Assembly: GCA_964529285.1 (NCBI GenBank)
Contig: CAZGWK010000017.1
Span: 1 to 59,877 of the forward strand
Origin: SURF-21 sp964529285
GTDB taxonomy: Bacteria; Actinomycetota; Geothermincolia; Geothermincolales; RBG-13-55-18
Direction of reading: 5' to 3'
DNA: 59,877 bases
Each line of letters begins with the position of its first letter. Position 1 is the first letter of the stretch. Under the pieces are notes generated by a model, which saw only the letters and a program-made list of their open reading frames with translations, was not told where the DNA came from and searched no databases. Shown here piece by piece: positions 25,687-32,236 of this stretch. The translations under genes were made by a program, and so were the position numbers.

Positions 25687-25977
25687 ATGTACGAGGAATA
25701 CCTTGAAGTAGTCGAAGGAGAGGACGGAGAGCGGGACCTGATCCTCTTCGCGCTGTCGACGTGCGGATGGTGCCGCAAGGCGCGGACGTTTCTGGACGAG
25801 AACAACCTCAATTACCGCTACGTGTACGTGGACTTGCTGGAGGGAGATGCCCAGAAGGAGGTCTTCGAGGAGGTCAAGTCGCGCAACCCGCGCAAGACCT
25901 TCCCTACCCTCGTGGTGAACGACGAAGAGATCATCGCCGGCTTCAACGAGGACAAATATAGGGAGACGCTGCTTTGA
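25687..25977 (+). CDS. Glutaredoxin-like thiol-disulfide protein
   Basis: 96-residue thioredoxin-fold protein. The redox motif CGWC is near residues 26-29 after the first strand (LILFALST), and the cis-Pro loop is KTFPTLVV. Spacing and length match glutaredoxin/NrdH-type proteins. AAAGGAG lies 6 nt before the ATG. Its TGA overlaps the TTG start of the FTR gene (TTGA), so the two are translationally coupled. It is the likely thiol partner or substrate of the reductase; this is inference from coupling. Confidence 0.85.
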   Translation: MYEEYLEVVEGEDGERDLILFALSTCGWCRKARTFLDENNLNYRYVYVDLLEGDAQKEVFEEVKSRNPRKTFPTLVVNDEEIIAGFNEDKYRETLL

Positions 25978-26621
25978 GCGACGATTACCCTCAGGAGATA
26001 CTCGACCTGTACGCCCGCCTGGACGAGGAGGCGGAGGCGATGGGGTATCACCTCAACCCCGACCGCGAATCCACGCTTATCCTGGTCGAGGGCCTCAACA
26101 CCAACCTGAAGAGGTATGGTTACATGCTCTGCCCCTGCCGCATGGGCGAGGGGGAGAGGGAGAAGGACCTGGACATAATCTGCCCCTGCGACTACCGCGA
26201 TGCCGACCTGGAAGAGTACGACCAGTGCTACTGAGCGCTGTACGTAACCCAGGAGGTCCTGGAAGGCGAGAAAAAGATAGAGGGACAGATACCGGAGAGA
26301 AGGCCCGATCCCGAGGAGCTGGAGAGGATAAGGGAGGAAGAGGCCGCGGCGCCGGCCCCCACGGCGCGGGGCAAGAAAGTTCTACCCGTCTGGCGCTGCA
26401 AGGTGTGCGGTTACCTGGCCGCGAGGGAAAGCCCGCCCAAGGTGTGTCCCGTATGCAAGGCCGCCCAGGACCGCTTCGAGGAGTTCCCATCGCGAGCGGG
26501 GCCGTCCCTTCCCGTCTGGCGCTGCAAGGTGTGCGGTTACCTGGCCGCGAGGGAAAGCCCGCCCAAGGTGTGTCCCGTATGCAAGGCCGCCCAGGACCGC
26601 TTCGAGGAATTTCCCCTGTAA
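25974..26621 (+). CDS. Selenocysteine-containing ferredoxin:thioredoxin reductase fused to two rubredoxin domains
   Basis: Read through the in-frame UGA at 26232-26234, the gene encodes 215 residues. Residues 1-105 are the FTR catalytic subunit with its three motifs: C53-P-C55, C70-P-C72 and C85-Y-U87. In known FTRs the last motif is C-x-C; its second Cys and the second Cys of the first motif form the active disulfide next to the [4Fe-4S] cluster, so UGA replaces a catalytic Cys. Family sequence resumes at once (ALYVTQEVLEG, then IPERRP), with no stop for 128 codons. Two rubredoxin-type zinc/iron knuckles follow (C142/C145/C158/C161 and C184/C187/C200/C203). A SECIS-like hairpin starts 15 nt after UGA. 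It accepts electrons from ferredoxin or, plausibly, the fused rubredoxins, and reduces thioredoxin/glutaredoxin-type partners. A stop-codon reading or a TGC-to-TGA sequencing error is the alternative. Confidence 0.85.
26249..26262 (+). promoter_or_regulatory. SECIS-like hairpin of the FTR gene
   Basis: CCAGG (26249-26253), loop AGGT, CCTGG (26258-26262). It lies in the coding sequence, with the GGUC of the apical region at nt 21-24 after the UGA. Bacterial SECIS elements sit just downstream of the Sec codon and expose GGU in a small loop to SelB; the formate dehydrogenase copy in this window has GGU at nt 19-21. Confidence 0.65.
26385..26608 (+). repeat. Perfect tandem duplication encoding the rubredoxin domain
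   Basis: The 98-bp stretch 26385-26482 recurs without mismatch at 26511-26608, a period of 126 bp or 42 codons. Even synonymous positions are identical, so the second rubredoxin-type domain arose by very recent duplication or is maintained by gene conversion. Confidence 0.9.
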
Positions 26622-26623
26622 GT

Positions 26624-27844
26624 TCAATCCTCCAGCAATAAGGTGATATCCCCGCTGGATGTGTCCACGTCGATCTGCAGGGTTATCACCGCGCGCCGGA
26701 AAGCGCCGTTCACGTAGACGGTGCCCTCGCCGCCCTCTGAGTCCACCTTCATGCCGGGGGCGTTGACTTCCCCGGAGCGGGTCCTGGCCCTCACGCGCAC
26801 TCCCACGTCCCGCGGTACGTTGATGGTGAGGTCCCCCGAGCTGCTCTTGATGTCCGCGTCCAGGGTGCCCTCCCAGTCTCCGCGCAGGTCGACGTCGATA
26901 TCGCCGCTGGAGTTATCGATGTCCATCTGGATGTAGGTCTGGTACCTGCCGGTCAGGTCGAGGTCTATGTCGCCGCTGCTCGTATCTATGCCGATGAGCC
27001 GCAGATCGGGCAGGTCGCCAGAGAGGTCGGCACGGACGCCGCCCGAACTCGCCTCCACGCTGAAGGTGAGCAGCGCGAGGTCCCCGAGGTCGAAATCCCC
27101 TTCCCCGCTGGAAAGCCGGGCCGACAGGTCCAGGGGGACGCTGCCCGAGAAAGAAACGTCCCATTCGTTGCGTATGAACCAGAAGGCCGGGAACCACCAG
27201 TCGCCGCCCTGCCTTACGCTGAGCTCGCCTACGCCCTGCCGCACCCCGTAGCTTATCTCGGGTTCCCATCTCTTCACGTTGTAGGTGAAGGTGCCCCTGA
27301 ACATATCGGCCGCCCCGCCCCCCACCCGCAGGCTGCCCGAGTCGATCTCCAGGGTCGCATTTACGCTTTCCGCCCCCTGCGCGGCCACCGTCCTGGTCAC
27401 GGTCTCGGTCCTGCCGATGTTGACGATGGTCCAGGGCACCATGAAGGCCGCGAACAGGATCAGGATGGCGAGGTTGACGATGCCCAGCACGATGCCGGCC
27501 GTGGCCATCCCCGAGCCGCCCGCCTCGCCCCCGGAACGCTTGATGCCGCCCCTGGCGACGGCGCCGAAGACGATGGCCGCGATCGCCGCGATGAAGGGCA
27601 GACACATGAAGGAGAGGATGCCCAGGACGAGGGAGGCCACCGCCCAGGGGTTGGTCCCGGCCGCCCGGCGTGGGGGAGCGGGCGGCGGGGGATAGGGCAG
27701 AGGAGGGATTCCGGCCTCCGCGGCGGCCGTCTCCTCCTCGCCAGCTGGCGGGGCTGGCTCCATCTCTGCGCCCAGCCTTGCCCCGCACCCGCGGCAGAAG
27801 ACGTCCCCCTGCTTGGCCTCTTTACCACAGTTCTCACAAAGCAT
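26624..27844 (-). CDS. Zinc-ribbon membrane protein with DUF4190-like and DUF4097-like domains
   Basis: 406 residues. An N-terminal zinc ribbon (C-x2-C...C-x2-C within the first 22 residues) is followed by a Pro-rich linker, two transmembrane helices of DUF4190 type (NPWAVASLVLGILSFMCLP and GIVLGIVNLAILILFAAF), and an external beta-repeat domain. That domain has recurrent SSGDIDLDL/SSGDLTINV strings, typical of DUF4097-type beta-solenoids. The ATG at 27844 has GGAAGGGG upstream. The stop is 3 nt from the FTR stop on the opposite strand. Confidence 0.75.
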   Translation of the reverse strand: MLCENCGKEAKQGDVFCRGCGARLGAEMEPAPPAGEEETAAAEAGIPPLPYPPPPAPPRRAAGTNPWAVASLVLGILSFMCLPFIAAIAAIVFGAVARGGIKRSGGEAGGSGMATAGIVLGIVNLAILILFAAFMVPWTIVNIGRTETVTRTVAAQGAESVNATLEIDSGSLRVGGGAADMFRGTFTYNVKRWEPEISYGVRQGVGELSVRQGGDWWFPAFWFIRNEWDVSFSGSVPLDLSARLSSGEGDFDLGDLALLTFSVEASSGGVRADLSGDLPDLRLIGIDTSSGDIDLDLTGRYQTYIQMDIDNSSGDIDVDLRGDWEGTLDADIKSSSGDLTINVPRDVGVRVRARTRSGEVNAPGMKVDSEGGEGTVYVNGAFRRAVITLQIDVDTSSGDITLLLED

Positions 27845-27925
27845 GTCGCTTACCCCTTCCCGCATGGGTTCCGGCAGACGCAAATGCGTTCAATACACGC
27901 TATCAGGGCGCTCATCAAAGGGGCG

Positions 27926-28462
27926 TTAGCCCCCCGTTTCTTCCTCTGCCCGCTCCTGCGGCTCCTCGCCCGCTTCCCGCCTGCCCCGCAGTTTCTCCAT
28001 CTCCCTCACGACCATGCGCTCTTTGCTGGATTCGCCGTAGGAGGTCATAAAGTATTGCATGAGGTGGAAGACGATCCCTATGCCCCAGCCGATCATCACC
28101 CAGATGAACCAGGGATAACCTGCGCCGGTGACGGCCCAGACGATGACGAGGAAGGCGTTGACGATGACGTAGGAGCCGAGGTGCCACCACAGGTCCACCC
28201 TCTGCTTAACCCTGCGCTCCGCTATCTGGCGGGGGGACTCGCCCGCCTGCAGGCCGGGGTACGGCGGGGATGCGGCTTCGGCGGGGGAGATCCCCAGTGC
28301 CGCGGGAGCAGCGGGCGGAACGGGGAGAGAGGGAGGCTTGCCGCCGGCAGCGGGCGGACCGGTAGGCTTAACCCCGCCCGGCTTTACCGCGGGGGCGCCG
28401 CAGGCGTGGCAGAATGCGTCGCCCTCCCCGAGTTCCTTCCCGCACCTGTTGCAGTAAGCCAT
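27926..28462 (-). CDS. Zinc-ribbon protein with a 2TM domain
   Basis: 178 residues. Zinc ribbon C-x2-C...C-x2-C (YCNRCGKE, FCHACGAP) at the N-terminus, a Pro/Gly/Ala-rich linker to about residue 85, then a 2TM-domain region: RRVKQRVDLWWHLGSYVIVN and WFIWVMIGWGIGIVFH. The charged C-terminal tail is cytoplasmic. AGGAGG is 7 nt before the ATG. Probably co-transcribed with the neighbouring zinc-ribbon protein; the role is unknown. Confidence 0.7.
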   Translation of the reverse strand: MAYCNRCGKELGEGDAFCHACGAPAVKPGGVKPTGPPAAGGKPPSLPVPPAAPAALGISPAEAASPPYPGLQAGESPRQIAERRVKQRVDLWWHLGSYVIVNAFLVIVWAVTGAGYPWFIWVMIGWGIGIVFHLMQYFMTSYGESSKERMVVREMEKLRGRREAGEEPQERAEEETGG

Positions 28463-28555
28463 CGACTTTCCTCCTGTCTCAGCGGCGGCACGCATGGGGG
28501 GAAGCTCCCGCCCGCCCCGCGCGGCGGCGGGACCGCTTCCCGGTCATACGACCGC

Positions 28556-28828
28556 TCAATCCCCGGACCTGGATACGAAACCCTTCACCCTGCGGTAGAG
28601 TTTGCGTGCGGCGTTGATATAGATGAGCGCCGTCGCCGCCAGGGCGATTACGAAGGCCGCGCGGTTCTTCTCCTTGAGGGTGGCGAAGTTGATGGTCCAG
28701 CCGGCGCCGAACACGCGCGGCGTGATCACCCGCGGGTCCCCGGGGTTCCACATCCTCTCCTTTATCCTGGCAGGGGTGGGCATCCTGAAATCGTACGGCA
28801 CGCCCAGTATCTTTCCATACTTCTCCAC
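28556..28828 (-). CDS. DUF5808-like small membrane protein
   Basis: 90 residues. The N-terminus (KILGVPYDFRMPTPARIKERMWNP) and RVITPRVFGAGWTINFATL resemble the DUF5808 pattern of small actinobacterial proteins, followed by one transmembrane segment (AAFVIALAATALIYI) and a basic tail. The GTG at 28828 is preferred since GGGAGGTG lies just upstream; the ATG readings further up precede that site. It is 4 nt after the hydrolase stop, so one operon. Confidence 0.6.
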   Translation of the reverse strand: MEKYGKILGVPYDFRMPTPARIKERMWNPGDPRVITPRVFGAGWTINFATLKEKNRAAFVIALAATALIYINAARKLYRRVKGFVSRSGD

Positions 28829-28832
28829 GCCG

Positions 28833-29654
28833 TCACCTCCCATGAATATTATTACCATACATCGCGCTCAAGAACCCCTCAATAAGTTCCACCACCAGGT
28901 CCGGGTACTCGTAGTTGGGGCAGTGCCCGCAGTCCGGCACCACGTGCAGGCGGGCGTCTTCGAATATATCCTTCAGGCGGTGTGCCTCGGCGGGCTTCAC
29001 CGAGGGGTCGCGGTCCCCGTGGATGAGAAGCACCGGCGCCTGCAACCCCGCGACCTCCGAGTCCAGGTCCAGGGAGCGCAGGAGGCGCGTGGTCTTCACC
29101 AGAGCCTCCTTCTTCACCAGGCAGGCCTGGGCCACCGCAGCGTCCAGGAAATCGGGCGGAAGACTGCGGGGGTGGCGCACCGAGGACTTGATCATGGCGG
29201 TGACGATGCCCGGCCCCCACAGGGGGTAGATGAGTGCGAGCAGGCGGTCCAGGACGGGGATCCTGGCCTGCCACATCAGCGCCTTGATGCTGGCGGGAGA
29301 GTCGATGAGCACCAGGCTCTTCACCCTGCCCGCATACCTGCTCGCGTAATGCATGCAGATGCTGCCGCCCATGGAGTGGCCCACCAGGTGCAGGGAAGGC
29401 AGCTGCAGCGAACCCCGCAGCTCCTCGACGAAACGGCAGAACGCATCCAGGTCGAAGGAGAACCCTTGCGGTATGCCGGAGTCCGCGTGCCCGGGCAGGT
29501 CACAGGCGATGACCCGGTAGCGCTCCGAGAGCCAGGGTGCCAGCAGGTCCCACAGCGCCCCCGACCCTATCCAGCCGTGCAGGAGGAGAAGGGGCTGTCC
29601 CGCGCCCCTGTCGGAATAGCTTATCAGCGCCCCACCCAGGTCCAGTTCAGGCAT
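28833..29654 (-). CDS. Alpha/beta hydrolase
   Basis: 273 residues. The nucleophile elbow GHSMGG (Ser near residue 94) follows an oxyanion-hole motif LLLHGWIGSG. The acid is in LIHGDRDPSV and the catalytic His in PDCGHCPNYE. The cap region is helical. The fold is clear, the substrate is not. AAGGAGG lies 6 nt before the ATG at 29654. Lactonase, esterase or haloperoxidase-like activity are all possible. Confidence 0.85.
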   Translation of the reverse strand: MPELDLGGALISYSDRGAGQPLLLLHGWIGSGALWDLLAPWLSERYRVIACDLPGHADSGIPQGFSFDLDAFCRFVEELRGSLQLPSLHLVGHSMGGSICMHYASRYAGRVKSLVLIDSPASIKALMWQARIPVLDRLLALIYPLWGPGIVTAMIKSSVRHPRSLPPDFLDAAVAQACLVKKEALVKTTRLLRSLDLDSEVAGLQAPVLLIHGDRDPSVKPAEAHRLKDIFEDARLHVVPDCGHCPNYEYPDLVVELIEGFLSAMYGNNIHGR

Positions 29655-29767
29655 CACGTGCCTCCTTTTCCCAGGACGCCTGCGTATGCGCGGACCCCAT
29701 TCACGATCGTATAGAGGCCACTCTTCTATTTTTCGGCCGCGTAGGCCGACCCCCTCAGGCCTCCAAC

Positions 29768-29833
29768 GGGGTCAGCCCCGGACATGGGACAAAAATGTCC
29801 CGGAATGGGGTCAGCCCCGGATATAGGACAAAA
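29768..29833 (+). repeat. 39-bp tandem GGGGTCAGCCCCGGA repeat
   Basis: Units begin at 29768 and 29807 with GGGGTCAGCCCCGGA. The first contains the hairpin GGGACA-AAAA-TGTCCC (29786-29801). The GGGGTCAG half-site links it to the repeats at 1838, 20372 and 20438. Confidence 0.7.
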
Positions 29834-30078
29834 TACTCGTTAACTAGATGATTCCCCCGTAAGAGAAGATCTCTTTACGCGGGGACATGAAAGTGCTGCG
29901 GCTCCATGCAACAAGTTGATAGAGAGGCGGAAGAAAACGGCTTTCAAAACTTACATCTCCCGCTCGAAAACGAAAAAACTTAACAATGGTAACCAAAACA
30001 AGTTAAGGGTGTTATAATTTTGGGCACGCTTCGCCCAGTCCCCGGATACTAATATTAAAGTAATATAACTTATTTAAG

Positions 30079-30107
30079 TTGACAATCTATAAATATTTTA
30101 TTAGAAT
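30079..30107 (+). promoter_or_regulatory. Sigma70-type promoter for the pseudokinase gene
   Basis: TTGACA (30079-30084), 17-nt spacer, TAGAAT (30102-30107), 61 bp before the ATG in AT-rich DNA. The match to consensus is strong. Confidence 0.6.
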
Positions 30108-30168
30108 ACTTGCGCTTGCATTCATCTCATGCTGTGAGCCGGTGGACTGATCAAACGATCGAGGGAAT

Positions 30169-31662
30169 ATGGGCGCAGAGATAATCGCTGAGAAATTCGC
30201 TTTGATCAAAACGAAGGGCAGCAACGGTGTGTCGTTCACGCACATCGTCGAGGACACGTTGCTGGGACGGAGGGCAGTGGTCAAAGTAAGCGACAAACTG
30301 GGAACCCTGGGTCTGGACTACCTCAAAAGCGTCAACCTCGCGCAGGAATCAAATATAAGCGGTATTCTCATGCCCTTCGAGGGAGGCCTGCTGGAGGAGG
30401 AATCCGGATACTACCTGGCTTTTCCCGAGCTGGGAGAGCCGTCACTCGAGAACTACCTGCGTATGGGGGCACCAGTAACATGCCGGGAGATCGTGGAGAT
30501 AAGCGAGCAGATGCTGGGTATACTGGAGGTATTGCACGAAGCAGGTTTTATGCATCTCTTCATCAACACCCGCAACGTGTTCTACCGCCCCAGGCAAGGG
30601 ATTACCCTTAAGGACCCTGCGCTCAGAGAGGATTACTTCCACTTCCTCCTGGAACTGGTCGCCGCCCCGGACTTCTATTATTTCAGCCCGGAAGTGATGG
30701 ATGGGATGCCGCCCGGCGCCGCAGCCGATCTTTATGCCCTGGGAAAACTTATATCGCGTTTACTGGAAGAGGCCGTCGACGCGGGGGTCTCCGGCGCGGA
30801 AGCTCTTGCCCTCCGTCTGGCGGAGAGGTGCTGTTCTGCCGGCGGGGAAGAAGAAGACCTTTCCGCCGCCGACCTGCGTCGGGAGCTCCTGCAGGCGAAA
30901 GAGGCATCAGCCGGGGCCGAGGATTCAACCGGGATGCAAAAGAACTGCGACGCGGCGGGATGCACGCACGGGAACACGCTGCCTGCAAGTTCGCATGGTC
31001 CTCTCTTCCCGCATAGCCGGAAGAACATGAAAGCTCGCCGGGCATGGATGACCCTCGTGTTTCTGCTCGCCCTCGTGCTGGCGGTAAGCATCGCTTTCGC
31101 ATATTACTTCACGGGCGGGGAGGATGGGGCACCGGTCCTGGACGGGTCAGGGGGTTCGGCTGCGGGCGAAGCGAAGGCCGCGGCATCGTTCGCAGACAGG
31201 AAAATGGCAGGCGAAGAGGTGGCCGCGGGTGGCTGTGGGGTCTCAGGGGTTGTTGCGGAGACCTCAAAGACGGAAGCTGCAGAGAATGGGGAAGTGGATG
31301 CCGCTGGGGGCGAAGAGACGCATAGCGGCGAGTCCGAAGGCGGTGTTTCGCAAGAGAGCGGGCACCAGGATGCATGCGCGGATACCACTACGGCGGACCC
31401 CAGCCCGGCACCTCCCGTTGCTTCCCTCTCGCTATCGCCGCCAGAGGGTCAGTCACCGCTGCAGGTCCATCTCGATGCATCCTCCAGCTACGACCCGGAC
31501 GGCTCCATAGTCTCCTACATATGGAGTTGCGGCGGGAGCGGCAAGAGCCTCTACCGCGTATTCGAGAGCAACGTTATTCCCACCACGATAGCTATAACCT
31601 TAACCGTCACGGACGACGGTGGGCATACCGCTTCGACTACAAAATACGTAACCCTCTATTGA
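30169..31662 (+). CDS. Pseudokinase fused to an extracytoplasmic PKD domain
   Basis: 497 residues. Residues 10-220 follow the protein kinase fold: VVKV with K39 as the ATP-binding Lys, an H-x8 catalytic loop reading HLFINTRN (H129-N136), LKDP (148-151), SPE and DLYALG. The catalytic Asp of HRD is replaced by Phe and DFG by DPA, so phosphotransfer is unlikely. One transmembrane helix lies near 287-308. The outer part is a Ser/Glu/Gly-rich linker and a C-terminal PKD domain (SYDPDGSIVSYIWSCG). It may be a signalling scaffold that links an external ligand to cytoplasmic partners. It precedes the surface-protein genes. Confidence 0.75.
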   Translation: MGAEIIAEKFALIKTKGSNGVSFTHIVEDTLLGRRAVVKVSDKLGTLGLDYLKSVNLAQESNISGILMPFEGGLLEEESGYYLAFPELGEPSLENYLRMGAPVTCREIVEISEQMLGILEVLHEAGFMHLFINTRNVFYRPRQGITLKDPALREDYFHFLLELVAAPDFYYFSPEVMDGMPPGAAADLYALGKLISRLLEEAVDAGVSGAEALALRLAERCCSAGGEEEDLSAADLRRELLQAKEASAGAEDSTGMQKNCDAAGCTHGNTLPASSHGPLFPHSRKNMKARRAWMTLVFLLALVLAVSIAFAYYFTGGEDGAPVLDGSGGSAAGEAKAAASFADRKMAGEEVAAGGCGVSGVVAETSKTEAAENGEVDAAGGEETHSGESEGGVSQESGHQDACADTTTADPSPAPPVASLSLSPPEGQSPLQVHLDASSSYDPDGSIVSYIWSCGGSGKSLYRVFESNVIPTTIAITLTVTDDGGHTASTTKYVTLY

Positions 31663-31735
31663 GGGGAAGAGCTTGCGTTTCATTTATCTGGTTCGGGAAC
31701 AGGTTGATGACAAACGGGAAAGGAGAGAAGCCAGA

Positions 31736-32227
31736 ATGAAAGTCGTGGTATTGAACCCGCTGAAGGTCTTTGTAGCAGGTATTATATCCTGCCTGCTCAT
31801 CGTGGGAAGCGTCCTGGGGGTCCTGACCCTGTGGGGCGTCTTTTCGTCCGAGCCGGCGCAGGCCGTCGAGGCGGCCGCTGCGGGGGAGAAGATATGGTAC
31901 TTCGCGGAAGGCTACACGGGACCGGGATTCGAGGAGTGGATCCTTCTCTACAACCCCGAATCAGGAATCAATCACATTGAGGTGCAAGTAAGATATTATG
32001 GCCCCGGCGGCTTTATAGGGTACTCGGTTCACGGTATAGATCCAGGACAACGTTTATCGATAAATGTGAATGATCTATTGATGAGCAACTATGGATATTC
32101 CGGTGATGTGTCTGTTGAAGTAAAAGGCCAATACCCGTTTCTTTGCGAAAGGGCCCTCTATTTCGACTACAAAGGACAGTGGACCGGCGGGAGCCACAGC
32201 TCCGGCTACTCCACCAGCTCGCTCTGA
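31736..32227 (+). CDS. Membrane-anchored single-AEG-repeat protein
   Basis: 163 residues. A hydrophobic signal or anchor (about 10-38) is followed by one complete copy of the repeat found in the next two large proteins: IWYFAEGYTGPGFEEWILLYNP at the start, a sandwich-like middle and FLCERALYFDYKGQWTGG at the end. The DNA from about 31960 to 32160 is lower in GC than its flanks. The gene ends 9 bp before the large exported protein, so they are probably co-expressed. The function is unknown; exposure on the surface is likely. Confidence 0.65.
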   Translation: MKVVVLNPLKVFVAGIISCLLIVGSVLGVLTLWGVFSSEPAQAVEAAAAGEKIWYFAEGYTGPGFEEWILLYNPESGINHIEVQVRYYGPGGFIGYSVHGIDPGQRLSINVNDLLMSNYGYSGDVSVEVKGQYPFLCERALYFDYKGQWTGGSHSSGYSTSSL

Positions 32228-32236
32228 CGGGCGGTG

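Larger units (their letters stand above)
29655..30168. other. 514-bp intergenic region with repeats and a promoter
   Basis: The left part holds the GGGGTCAG repeats at 29768-29833. The right part (from about 29940) is strongly AT-rich and carries the promoter at 30079-30107. No gene is supported. Confidence 0.55.

Noticed and set aside
26232..26234. UGA as the genuine end of an 86-residue FTR
   Set aside because: The protein would end just before its last catalytic residue. The frame continues with conserved FTR sequence and two Cys-complete rubredoxin domains, and a SECIS-like hairpin follows. A stop is still possible if the base is a sequencing error or the genome lacks Sec machinery.
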